Of a DNA stretch of 64,000 nucleotides, positions 1 through 13,200 are shown piece by piece. Every line of letters starts with the position of its first letter. The stretch's first letter is position 1. Source of the DNA: Sebastes aleutianus (Eukaryota; Chordata; Actinopteri; Perciformes; Sebastidae); assembly GCA_916700875.1 (NCBI GenBank), contig CAKAKS010000067.1:4651409-4715408 (forward strand), given 5' to 3'. Both the position numbers and the translations under genes were made by a program. The notes beneath the pieces were generated by a model. It did not search any database. It was not told the origin of the DNA and was given only the letters and a program-made list of their open reading frames with translations.

Positions 1-90
1 TAGAGAAAAGGATTGTGTCCTAGTATATTACAATCGCTTTTGTCAGGTCACATATTGTGATATTTGTTGCAGTAAAGATGTTTATTTTTT

Positions 91-680
91 AGGGCTGTCA
101 ATTGCAATATTTAATCGCCATTAATGGCGTGATTGTTCATAGTTAATCGTGATTAATCGCAAATTAATCACATTTTTTTATCTTTTCAAAATGTATCTTA
201 AAGGGAGATTTGTCAAGTATTTAATACTCTTATCAACATGGGAGTGGGCAAATATGCTGCTTTATCCAAAAGTGTGTATATATTTATTATTGGAAATCAA
301 TTAACAACACAAAACAATGACAGATATTATTCAGAAACCCTCACAGGTACTGCATTGTTACCATAAAGTGGGCATGTCTGTAAAGGGGAGACTCGTGGGT
401 ACCCATAGAACCCATTTTCATTCACGTATCTGGAGGTCAGAGGTCAAGGGACCCCTGTGACAATGGCCATGCCAGTTTTTCCTCGCCAAAATTTAGCGTA
501 GGTTTGGAGCGTTATTTATTCATTGTTGTTTATTTTATTTTCATGTGATACCAGTATCTTCACTCCAACTTTAAAACTGAGCCGCTACCACCTAAAAATC
601 ACAAGTTGCATTAATGCATTAAAGAAATGAGTGGCATTAAAACTAATGTGCGTTATTATCACGTTAACTTTGACAGCCCT
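91..680. mobile_element. MITE with AGGGCTGTCAA terminal inverted repeats
   Basis: Starts AGGGCTGTCA and ends TGACAGCCCT, with AT-rich near-matching flanks (TTATTTTT/TTATTTTA). The interior has repeated ATTAATCGC motifs and the GGTACCCATAGAACCC block seen in all other copies in this window (near 6974, 28717, 29748, 38277, 49787, 50815 and 63258). It carries no transposase and is a common teleost non-autonomous DNA transposon. Confidence 0.8.
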
Positions 681-1233
681 ATTATTTTAAACAGCAGAAT
701 TAAAGTTTCAGTAAGAGAGTCACTTTGAACCTGTGTAGAATCACTGTTAATAAGCAGAGCTGACGGCTCCAGTTGTTTCTTGGATTGGATAAGTTGTTGG
801 GTTTGTTCCTGGGTGCGTTGATCATTTGTGTTTCCCCCAAAAATTGCCCCGTGTGTCACAATTTGAAACAGAAGATCACCGGCTAACTGCTGCACTAGTA
901 GTTTTGCTAAGAATCCACGGTTTTAGTATTTTCTAATTGATTTGAATCAAATGTCTCTGTGTTCTTTCTAGTGTTTAGTCTTTCTTGCCTTTCTTGAGTG
1001 GAAATACTGTTTTTCCTTCAAGCTAAAGGCTGTGATTGTTGTGGTGGCGGGGTGTTGTGGTGGTGGTGGTGGTGTTTTTCAATGGAGTGACACACTCGTA
1101 TTGTTTACCAACGTGTATTTTCGTCAGCAGCTTTCTCTCCTGTCATCCTGCTGTGGTTCTTAATCATAGTGATGGATGGGTACGTAACCTCCTTCTCCAG
1201 ACTGTGTCCTAATGTTTTTTTGTTTCTCTCCAG

Positions 1234-4200
1234 CCATCTGAAAAGTGCGGCGTTCTGAATGTGACAAAGATCACAGAGCACGGCAAGAAAGTACGGTGAG
1301 TAGCCCGGACTGAAACTAGACCAGTGTTGACATTATGCTGAGTCAGTGTTAAAGGTACCCTGCGAAGAATTTAGTGTTTTCCTGTTTGGGATTCCTGTTT
1401 GTGTTTTGTGCACGCACACAAGGACTCGCACATGCACACACATGCACTTAAAATACTGTACATACATACGTAGTACAATCCTGGGCCCCGTTTCAGAAAG
1501 CAGGTTTAACAAACTAAGCCTGAATTATGAGTTGACTAATCCTGAGCTCCCAGTCTGATCCAGCAACAATGTGTTTGGTGATTTAAAGGTTCAAATACAC
1601 TAGATTTGAATTGGAGACATGTATTTGGATCTCGGTTCAACGGCATTCAGTGACTTTATTTCCGCTACTTCAACAAATGGAGTAAATTTAAACGGAGTCA
1701 ATGAAATGCTGTTAAAACCCTTTCAGACTATACGCAGAGATTTAAACAAACTCTTGTTTAAATCTCATGGTAACTGACCCAGAGTTTAAGTTAACTCTCT
1801 TTCTGAAACTGAAAATCCAGAGTTTAGCTCATCTCAGGTTTTTATCTAACTCCGAATTTTCACTAATCCCGCTTTCTGAAACGGACCTCTGCAGATGACT
1901 CCACGCTGTTCTACTGATCTACAGTTGGTGTCAGTAACAGGAGTATCAGGAAATGTAGCAATGCAGCGACAGGAAGAAGATTTATGTTTTATGAGGAAGG
2001 AAATACATTTAAGAATGTTTGTTTACAACACAACTCCACAGGCTAGCTTCAAGCTAAATTATATGACCCCATTTACGTTCCAATTATAAGAAAAGTTTTA
2101 TAGAAAATAAAAGCATTATCTCTAAGCATTTGGCCAACATTGTTCCATGACTGGGAAAAATTAGTATTTTCACATTTTCTGGAGGGATGAGTCATGCTGA
2201 ACTGCTCCAGCACCAACGCCAGTATGACACCTCAGTTTCAGTGCTGATAACAAATGATGTTTTTTTTTTTCGTTACCTCATTTAAGGAATATGAAATGTT
2301 TGTTTTTTTTACAAACCCTTTTTTTTTCTTACTATTTAATAAAATAAGACGAAATACTCAAATATATCAGCGTTAAATTTTGACTTAACACAAAGCAGTT
2401 GTACAATAGCTTTACCCGTCTGAAATATTAAATTAGGAAATATCTGATCACTAAGAACCCAACCAAGTTTTTGATACTTGACAGCATTAATACTTGCATA
2501 ATTACAATACTTACAATACTATCATCACCCAAAACGAATTGAGGTTTGATCAGAGGGCAACTCTGGGGTCTGAAAAGTCAATGAAGTGCCTTAAACCCGC
2601 ATTCTCTCTAACAGCCAGCAGGGGGCGACTCCTCTGGTTGCTAAAAGAAGTCTGATTGTATAGAAGTCTATGAGAAAATGAGCCTACTTCTCTCTTGATT
2701 TATTACCTCAGTAAACATTGTAAACATGAGTTTATGGTCTCAATCTCTAGCTTCAAGTCTTCTTCAATACAGCATGATGTTCATTTCGTAAACTATGGTC
2801 CCATTTAGAGTCAGATAGACCATAACGCAGGGGATGCTTTAGGGCGTGGCTACCTTGCTATTGACAGGTTGTTACCACGGCGTTGTCCGTGTTTTTGCTT
2901 TAGAACTTTAACCCTTTCACAGTGTGTTTTCACTCCATGAAAGTTAATCATAACCTTTTTGGTCACATGAAAATGTCTTATTCAGCATTCGGTTGTTCTT
3001 AGCTCCACCCTCTTGTGTCACTTCTGGTTGCAAATAACCAAGGAGGCGACGGCCAAAATGCCAATCGCGGCTTCAAAACATCAGTCCACAAACCAATGAG
3101 TGATGTCACGGCGACTACGTCCACTTCTTCTATACAGTCTATGGGTTTGATACTGATACTGATAATGCTGCATAGATACACTGGAAGGTCTCTGCAGATT
3201 TCTCTTCAGTCCTTTCACAGTGTTGATGAACTCTGTGTTGCAGGAAGAACTGGACTTCTTCATGGACAGTGCTTCAAGGATACTCGCTGTTATTTGCCAA
3301 AGGCCAAGGAGGCGGGACCAGCTGGGTCAGTGACCATATCAACATAGTGAGATCCTGTCTTGATGAAAAGTTTTTCGTTTTTATGCCCACTTTGCTTTGA
3401 CAGTACTCTGGCTAAAAGTTTATTTTCTGAAGTAGTTTGTCAGGTTATTGGATGGGAGTTCTTCTTCTCCTTTTCCTTCTCTTTCCATGCCTCCATCTCT
3501 CTACCTTTGGCTTCATCCCCCTCCATCCCTTCATGCAGCCATACTACCACAGTGACTCCTTCCCTGAATTTCTCCTGTCACTGTTGAGTAACTGGAGGCC
3601 GTCCGCTAAGAACCGCCCTGCCGTATCCTATGGCTGCTCTGGGCTCGACAGAGCCTCTTCTGTATGTGCTTCCTCCTTCCTTTTGTGTGCTTCTCTCTCC
3701 TCTTCCTCTGCATGCCACCACCCTCCTGTCTGTCATGACCCCAGCCCCTCTGTGTGTTATTAGTCACTGGCATGGGGCAAAGATTAGGGACAATATTACT
3801 GCGTCAGTATTTGCTAAATGGTTTCACTCTGTGGCTCCACTATGGCCTGGTATTAACATGCGTCCTCAGTGGTCAGATCACTGAGGACGCATGTTAATAC
3901 CTATGTTTTCTTGGAAATGTACAAGTTGTAAATGTCATGGAGGTCTGTAGGGTGTCGTGCTTTCTGATTACATAGGAAGGATTTTTAGTTGCATGGTTGT
4001 AGGCTAATGGAGCAAAACTCAACAGACTCCTTTGCTCATGTGAAACGTAAGTTTCTGCAAATTTTTCTTTGCAGTTAATGAGCACTCGTAATGAAGTTTG
4101 ATTGTGTCATTGGGTCATTTTCCTTCATCTTGAGAATTTAAATCCAGCATGCATCAAATAACTGTACTCTACAGAATCAGCTTTTTATATGAATTCAGAA

Positions 4201-7200
4201 TTAAACTTAATAATATACGCAGCACTTTTAGTTAGGTTTGATCAATACCCTTTCGGAAATTCCTGTTGTGTCTGTGGCTATTGTCAGACAAATACAACAA
4301 CAAGAGACATTACAGTTAAAGCTGCAGTGGGTAGAAATGGAGCAAATATGATTAAAAAAGTTATTTTTATAAAATGGTCACTTTATCCTGACAGTAGTAC
4401 ATGAGACAGGTAGTCTGAAAAAAATCATGTTCATCCGGTGCTCCTAACGGCATGTGCAAGATTTCACAGACCGGAGGAAAACAACCAATCAGAGCTGATC
4501 TGGAGTCTGCCGTCCAGCTGCCGTCTCTGAGCAGCTGTCAATCACTCGCCAACTCCGACCAAACGGTCAAACTAGGCAGCGCTGATCAAATATGAATCAA
4601 TATTCTGTTACTGTAATGCCTATTTCTCTCCTCAGATGTTCTCAGAATCATCTTGTAGTGCACGGTTTAGCTGTAAAATGAGAAAGTTTGTGACCCGGCA
4701 GCCATGTTAAGATCTGCTGAGGAAATACTAAGCACCGCCCACCAGCCGGAGCACAGCCAATAGGAATGCTCTCTCTCTGAAATGACCTGTGATTGGTCAA
4801 AGTCTCCCATCACGGGCTAGATGTTCTAAAGCCTGAAAACAGAGCCATGAGGAGCAGAAGTCTAGTTATCCTTCAGAACACTTGAATTATAATATGCTGA
4901 AAGGTTGTTATGGAAGTTTGCCCAATGATGCCAAAAACTGGTTGCGTACTGAAGCTTTAAGGACAGACGTCAAACAATAGCACCAACAATCAAAAATCAA
5001 GTGCAACTAAATGCAAGTGACAGCAACTATCACATCACAATGACTTGTCTAACAGAGCTAAACTGTTCAAGAGCTGTACAGGAAGATTAGCTCAAATTTT
5101 GCATAACAGATGTTGGTGAATTTAAACTGTGAATCTTAATCTCTAAATGTACTTCACTATCAAAGTAGCAAATTTTTTCACATCTACACAACGTGTTGCA
5201 TGGTTGAACAGTCCAGGCTGAAGACATGTATTCATGAGCAGACCCTGCTGAGTGTTAATCTGCCCTCCTGTGATTGGTTTATCCTCTCTGTCCAGTTTGG
5301 AGGCGGTCAGTCCAAACCAGAGTTCACTGTGGATCTGAGGGGCGGCTCGGTGGAATGGGCTTCCAAGGACAAGTCCAGCAAGAAGCACGTCCTAGAGGTG
5401 GGAGAGAGCTCCTCGAGCTCTTGCTTGTTTTCAATCTCTGTTTGTGTTATTTTGTATAACTTAAATTAGTGATGAAAAAGTTTATTTTACCTCGTTGGTA
5501 CACCTGTGAACTCCTGTCCAACATTTCAAGGGACTGTTTGTAACTTCTGACACGTATAAATCGGGTTGGTGTCCCATGCACGCTCGCGTGTGGCTACGCT
5601 GTTTCAACACAAACTACACGGAAGCACCAAAACCACTAAGTTGTATCTAGTGAAGCACATCTGTTAAACAGTGTCAACTCTGCCTGCTCCAGCCCCCCCG
5701 ACCGTGGTCAGAAGACACAGGGGAGACCGTAGCTTGCAAATTATAAATAACAAACCAATAAAATGACTTTTTGAAATAAATTCAAATTGGTTTGTATTTC
5801 GGGATTGTTCCAGGAGGATGGTGAAAAAAGTTAGTTTAGAGCCCTGACAAGGTGATGCAGAAATGGCAGTAGAAATGGTCAGGAACGTTCATTTACATAC
5901 AAATGTACTCTTCTCACGGCGTATAGATAAGACCTGCTGTGAGTTGGGTCACAATGGTTTGTCATTTTTAAAAAGTGTGTCCCCAGAAAAACGTTTAGGA
6001 AACACTGAACTAACAGAAGAACAGAGAACACATGGGGAAACATCACAACATGAAAAAATACAAAATCAGGGCACAGCTGATGATTGGTATCGATTATTGA
6101 TTACTTTGTGTCTCCCTCTCCTGGTTGCAGGTGAAGACTCGACATGGCACAGAGCTGCTGATCCAGTCAGAGAACGACGGCGTTGTCAGCGACTGGTTCC
6201 GAGCACTGCTGGACACCATCAGCATCCATGTGAGGACCCAACACCTTCACCCAGCCCCAAAACCTCTGCCTCTGACAGTGTTGCCAGATTGGACAAAAGT
6301 AGTCTTATCAGAGCCATTGTAATAAAAAAGAAGTTTCAACTTAGTTATAATCGCGTGTCAAGCTACTGAACTTAGTACCCTGTCAATCTTAATCGTGCTT
6401 CTCAGATGAGAGGAGGGCCCGATTTAACAACTACTGGCTCTAGAGAGGACCATTCGCGTTTTCACGTCGGCCACTGTAGTTCTTCTACATGCTGGAAGAG
6501 GCTTCAGTTAACTGCAATCAGCAACCTCACTGCTAGATACCGCCAGATCCCACACACTGCTCCTTTAACTCAATGAAAATTGATTTGAATTGAATTGAAA
6601 CAGAAATTCAGAAATAAAATTTGAAAAACTGTATAAGAATGAGAATAGTTTGAATAATAACTCTGGAGGTTAAGGTGATATATGTTTTACAGATCAACTC
6701 ACTTGTAATCAACAGCTCAAGTTTGTAGTTTTCCTGCCCTGAGAGTCCAAAGGTGCAGCAGGTCAGGTAGAGGTTTTTACAACCGGGATCTTATCTCCGT
6801 CTGTGTCTTTGTGTGTGTCTGCGACAGGCCTGGGAGTCTGATGAGGCCATTGAAGAGGACATGCCGGAATCGCCTGTTGGTGAGAGAACTGACAAGGACA
6901 AAGAACACAGAGACTCAAAGAAAGGTCGAGGTTTGTGTGGTGTTTAATGGTGTTGAACAGATGTATGAATACTAGTGCTGTCAATCCATTCAAATATTTA
7001 ATCACCATTAATCGCACTTTTTTCATTTTTAAAGTGTACCTTAAAGGGAGATTTGTCAAGTATTTAATACTCAAATATGCTGCTTTATGCAAATATATGT
7101 ATATATTTATTATTGGAAATCAATTAACACAAAACAATGACAAATATTGTCCAGAAACCCTCGCAGGTAGTGAGGGAAAGAAATGAAAGCACCCAGTGTC

Positions 7201-10200
7201 ACATGTCATGTACTTGGCCTACAAAACAACCGCATATCAGTTTCATTCCCTCCAAACATCGAGCGGCCATCAGTGTGTTGAGACCAGTGGTGGACAACAC
7301 TGTCCTGTCCCATGTCTCCTCTGCAGCCATGAAGACCTCCACCAGCATGGACGCCTCCGACAACAAGAAGACCAGACACAAGCTGAAGAAGTTCCTGACC
7401 CGCCGTCCGACCCTGCAGGCCGTCAGAGACAAGGGATACATCAAAGGTACCAGAGAGCGACGGGTTCCTCTGAGGACCACAAAACCTTTCTCATATTTAT
7501 GCACATGGTGAAAAAGGTTCCGTGTTATGGACAATCAATAAATGTCAAGTTCATTTTACTAATGAAATCTAGAAGACAGTATTTTAGGTGGATGCTGTGT
7601 ATTTGTAGAAGCAGCTGGGTTTTAACCACAGAAAGCTCAACGGGTGAAGAAACAGACTGGTTTCCATCATTTTATTCTTTTGCATATTCTCATTAATACC
7701 TGCACATTTTCATCTGTGTGTTTTGGATCTATCAATAGTGTGTTGACATTTATCATGCACTATACATACCAAAACTGTATTAGTAAATTGGATTTAGTAT
7801 CTTAACATTAATCCATTTGCTCTAATGGTAATTATATCCTCTATAATATTATAATGTATCCTCCAACGAGCCAGTTTGCCCACAGGAATCAGGAAAAAGC
7901 TCATATTTTATAGTTTTATAATAATTAACCAGGAAAGGTTTTATAATTATACCCATTTTATATATTTATTGCAAGAAGTTTTCAACTGACGTTAAAGGGT
8001 AACTTGTCAACCTGGACTCTATTTTCCCATGTCCCATGTTTGACTAATAGGGACAACAAGAATTTCTGAAAGTGGTCCAGTATTGAGGGAGAGCGCTGTA
8101 GACGGGAGCCGTTCGCAGGCTGCAATGTAATCCTGTTGGGGCAAGCTGGCACCGTCATTTACGTCCACTAAAAGTGCTTGTTTTCGCCATGACGGGCTCT
8201 GATTGTTATTATCAGTGTCTGACATTATGGAAAGAGTCATGCTCAAAGAGAATTCTTGGTTCTGAAATCTGACGTGTTGCCGGAAGACAACGGTGGGAAT
8301 AGTGGGATACATCCATGGTGGAAACGTGAGTACCAGCCAGGCAGAGTTTGTTGTGTTGGAGTACAGAAAGCGTAGCTCAGTGCTATCTAAAAGATTTTCA
8401 ATGTCATGGCAGACTATTGAGATGATTTCAACAATGTGGATGAGGTCTTTGATTCGATGGCCGCCCGTATTTATTTGAGCCAGAGTATACAGATATTCAG
8501 ATTTCACAACCAGACTTCTCCTTGAGCGTAGACCTGGACACAATAACAAACAGACTGGATCAAGAGAAAGGTAAGAAAAACTCTGTAGGGTTTTTTTCCA
8601 TAATGTTGTCAGACACTTTAATAACAGTCTGAGCCTGTCAGCGGCAAAAACAAGCACTTTAAGTGAACGTAATGTTACATTGACGCTGCTCACTGCCCTC
8701 GCAGACGTTGCTGGTCACAGCGTTCTCCCTCAATACTGGACCAACTTGAAAAAAGGCTGTTTCCATTAGTCACTTAGACACAAAAACATGGAAAAATAGG
8801 GTCCAGGTTAAAAATACTGAAGTTACCCTTTAAAGAGCCCACCGAAAGAAAACCGTCCTTTTTTTTTTTGGAATCTCTAATAGAAAGTAATACGTCTCAG
8901 GAAGTGTCAGTAAAACACACACTGCAACACAACGAGGACTGGACTGTTTTCTGACTGTGGTTTTGTATTTCCGTGTCTTCAGATCAGGTGTTCGGCTGCA
9001 GTCTGTCCAGTTTGTGTCACAGGGAGAGCGACACGGTGCCGATCTTCGTCAAGATGTGCATCGACCACGTGGAGAACAATAGTGGGTTCAGACATGCGTC
9101 ACTTTACCTGAGTTAGAAGGAAATGATCCTAGTTTATTGTAATGCACCTGCAGTAAAAGAAGGGGGGGGTTTACTGCCTCATGATAACACAGGCAGTGTG
9201 ACACAGGGTGTGGTCAGTCACTGTTGTCTTCTGAACTGATTCCTGTTTTCCTCCCATGATGCCCTGCAGGTCTGACAGTAGACGGGCTGTACAGAGTCAG
9301 CGGGAACCTGGCTATCATACAGAAACTACGCTTTGTCGTCGATCACGGTAAGTTACCGCTCTCTGGAACTACGAGAGAAAACAACACAGAGAATCAATAT
9401 TTAGAGCTACTCTGGGTAACACTTCATAATAACCATCATTAATAAATGGTAAATTGATAATTAATTAAACTTAGTTAAGAGATATTTTACTGTTAACAAA
9501 CAGTGAAATAATAATAATGTTTAAAAATTATTAGTAATGCTATAAGTTGTTATTTTAACAGTTTACTGTTGCACACATTATAATATTTGATGTACTAAAT
9601 ATATAAGTACCTGCTAATGATAAATATAAGTGTAAACCTTAAAGAAATTGTTTGTAAAACATCTATATGATAGATAGATCAGATATTTGTAGCACTTTAT
9701 GGTTAATAACTGGTTTGTAAACCATCTATAAACATTATTTGGATGGTTATTATAAAGTTGCAACTGTTGATTATAATAACTTGTTAAATGGTTAATAAAT
9801 ACTTTGTAAAGCATCTATAAACATTATTTAGATAGATATTATTTTCTGGTCCATCTATCTATGTAATGTTTATAGATGTTTTACAAACAATCTCTTAAAA
9901 GTTTACAAATCATTTGGTAATCACTTACAAATACTTAATATAGTTTATACAATATTATGATGTGTGCAACAATAAACTGTTCATATATAGTTTACTAATG
10001 TAATCAGAATGTAATTGTTATCATCTCTTATCAGCTATGATACCATATTTAATGTATAAATTCATTATTTCATATTACACAAACTAATGATGAATAACAA
10101 ATAATAGCATTACTAATAATTAGTCAACATTATTAATTATCATTCTATTGTTTGTTAACAGTAAAAAAAAAAAAAATGAACTAAGTTTAATTAACCATCA

Positions 10201-13200
10201 ATTGACTATTTGTTAATGATGGTTATTATAAAGTGTTACCGTAATCTGACTTGAATTTCTGGCCGTTTCTTTACGTCACATCAGACTTTCTAAGTGTTTG
10301 TGGACAGAAGAACTCTGACCGAAGAGTTTGTGTGTGCGTGTGCGTGTGCGTGTGCGTGTGCGTGTGCGTGTCCAGATGAGACGGTGAACCTGACAGACGG
10401 GAAGTGGGAGGACATCCATGTGACCACGGGAGCTTTAAAGATGTACTTCAGAGAGCTGCCGGAGCCTCTCTTCACCTTCGCTCTCTTCCATGACTTTATC
10501 AGCGCCATCAGTACGTGTTGCACACAGCTGTACCATAAACATCTGTATTCATAGAAGCACAAACTCACACTCTGAAGGGAGTGTACTGTGTGTATCACTA
10601 AGCATGTAGTCAGCCTCTTTACTTCAGAACATGTACTGCTGCAAAACCCCAAACCATCATTTTGCTCGATGAGCATTTTGTTCCCAGGAGCTCCTTATGG
10701 AGAGGTTTGAGATAGATTGTGGGCTATCTATCAATATAAGCTCAATGCAGGGAGATGTTCAATAGTGAAACATTTCATTTAAGCTTTTCTTCTTTTTTCA
10801 TTGTCCAGTTGGGAATTATGATGAAATGACTTTGTTTGGAAACCTCATGGAAACATGCATGGACCACTGAAGAGCCCAAACCCCATTTAGAGAACCACTT
10901 ACTTTAGTGATTAAGTAGCACTAAGTACTCAGCCTTAAAGCACGTAGCATCAAGCTGCATTTCAAACAACATTGCATCAGTGAAACAATAGAAAGATGCC
11001 TCTAACTCTTTGATAAATCCATAGACTGTATATAAGAAGTGGACGTCATCACCATGACGTCACCCATTGGTTCGGCATTTTGGCCGTCGCCATGTTGTTA
11101 TTCTGCAACCAGAAGTGACACGAGTGGGTGGAGTTTTTAGGCGACCAAAATGTTACATTTAACTTTCATGAAGTGAAAACACTGTGAAAGGGTTAAAGCT
11201 GTAACACGAACAACACCGTGGTAGCGACCTGTCAATCACAAGGTAGCCCCGCCCTAAAGCATCCCCTGCTTTATGGTCTATTTGACTCTAAATGGGACCA
11301 TAATTTACTAAATGAACATCATGCTGTATTGAAGAAGACTTGAAACTAGAGATTGAGACCATAAACTCATGTTTACAATGTTTACTGAGGTAATAAATCA
11401 AGAGAGAAGTAGGCTCATTTTCTCATAGACTTCTATACAATCAGACTTCTTTTAGCAACCAGAGGAGTCGCCCCCTGCTGGCTGTTAGAGAGAATGCAGG
11501 TTTAAAGCACTTCAGCACTGGCTTCAATTTTCACAACCGGATGTTGCCACCTGGAGAAATCCAGATTGTTCACTCAGACTTTGATAAATGTTGTGTTTTC
11601 TGTTCTGCAGAGATTCCAGACTACAAGCAACGAGTTCAGTCCATCAAAGATCTGGTCAGACAGCTGCCCAAACCCAACCACGACACCATGCAGACGCTCT
11701 TCAAACACCTCAGGAAGTAAGAACAACACTGGATTCTATCCATTTCTGTTTCCACTCACAACAAAACATTTGAATACAAACATCATGATTAGGCACCATT
11801 CTCTACACATGAAAACAATGGATGTTAAGGGCATTAATGGGATATAAAGGGATTCATCTGCTCATTATTTTTGTCGACAATATGTCAGGAAATAAAAACC
11901 CATTAAGTGAACCAGAGCCCAAGGTGATGTCTAGAAATGTAGAAATACTCAAAATATTCAATTTACAAACATATAAATGGAGAAAAGCAACAAATGATCC
12001 CATCTAAAGCAGGAACTAGAGCACGTCTACTTGATAAAGTACTTAAAAGGATTCAAATCAATTATCTGAATGGTAGTTTTCTAATGACAGATCGGTTAAT
12101 TGACTTATAATGTGACCACTACAGAGATTAAAATATTCTTTTTTTCAATAATGCAGACCTCCATATAAATGATCAATTTATACATTTTTAGTGCTGATTA
12201 ACCAGGGAACTAAATGACTTGGTGGAAAGTAACAAAGTACATTTACTCAAGTAGAGGTACTGAGGTACTTTACTTTCTGCTGCTTTTACTCCACTACATA
12301 AATGTAATACCTTAAGTTACTTTAACACAAAGTATAATTAACAAATAAATGATGATGTTATTGTAAGTTAAGATGAGACTTTATTGATCCTGAGGGAAGT
12401 TCACAAGCTACCCAACAGTATATAAAGTCATTTACATTAGCTCCACCTTTACCAGCTGTAACATTAAAGTGATTAATTTATTAGGGCTGTCCTCAACAAA
12501 AGAAACTCTTAGTCGACTAACAGTCGACTAATCCATTAGGTGATTTAATCGACACATCTGTAAAACTGAGTTTCTCCACAAAGAATCACACAACAGCACC
12601 ACTTTAACTCTGCTGTTTACCACAGATGTGCTCATAAGTCATTCAGTATGAGAAGAGCATAAAAACAGCTAAAGGACTAAAGAGCAAAACAACCGATTAG
12701 TCAACTAATCAACTAGTGGTACAAATTATGATCCAATAATATGATCTATATTATTCTGAAAAGGGCCATTCTTCATATTGAGTACTTTTACTTTTGGTAC
12801 TTTAAGTATATTTATATGCTAATACTTCTGTACTTTTACTTAAGTAATATTTTGAATGCAGGACTTTCACATGCAACTTGTGACGCAGTCATAATCTGGG
12901 ACACATTTAGAATGTTTACGTTTAAAACTGTGTAGTGGTTTATATATATACTGTAGATTTGTGACATCACAAATTTACAGAAATCCCAACAGCTTGTTTC
13001 AAAAGCAGAATTTTTCTGAATACGGGTTGTGTGTATTTCTCCATGGATCGAGCGTTTCAATACTTTCACAGTATTTATATAGCACTTAAACCTGCTTTAT
13101 AATAAAAGAGACATGGAAATCTCACTCTTTACAATACGGGACCTTTAAGTAAAAGATGTGAATAGTTCTTCCACCATACCAGCCTGTAATGTGTTTAGAT

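Noticed and set aside
5863..6369. 168-codon + frame overlapping the exon at 6131-6229
   Set aside because: It reads the real PH exon in the wrong frame and continues into intron on both sides.
8019..8693. 224-codon open frame on the minus strand
   Set aside because: It lies inside a TTAA-flanked MITE between inverted ends, has no recognisable domain, and its length is plausible by chance for the low stop density of that element.
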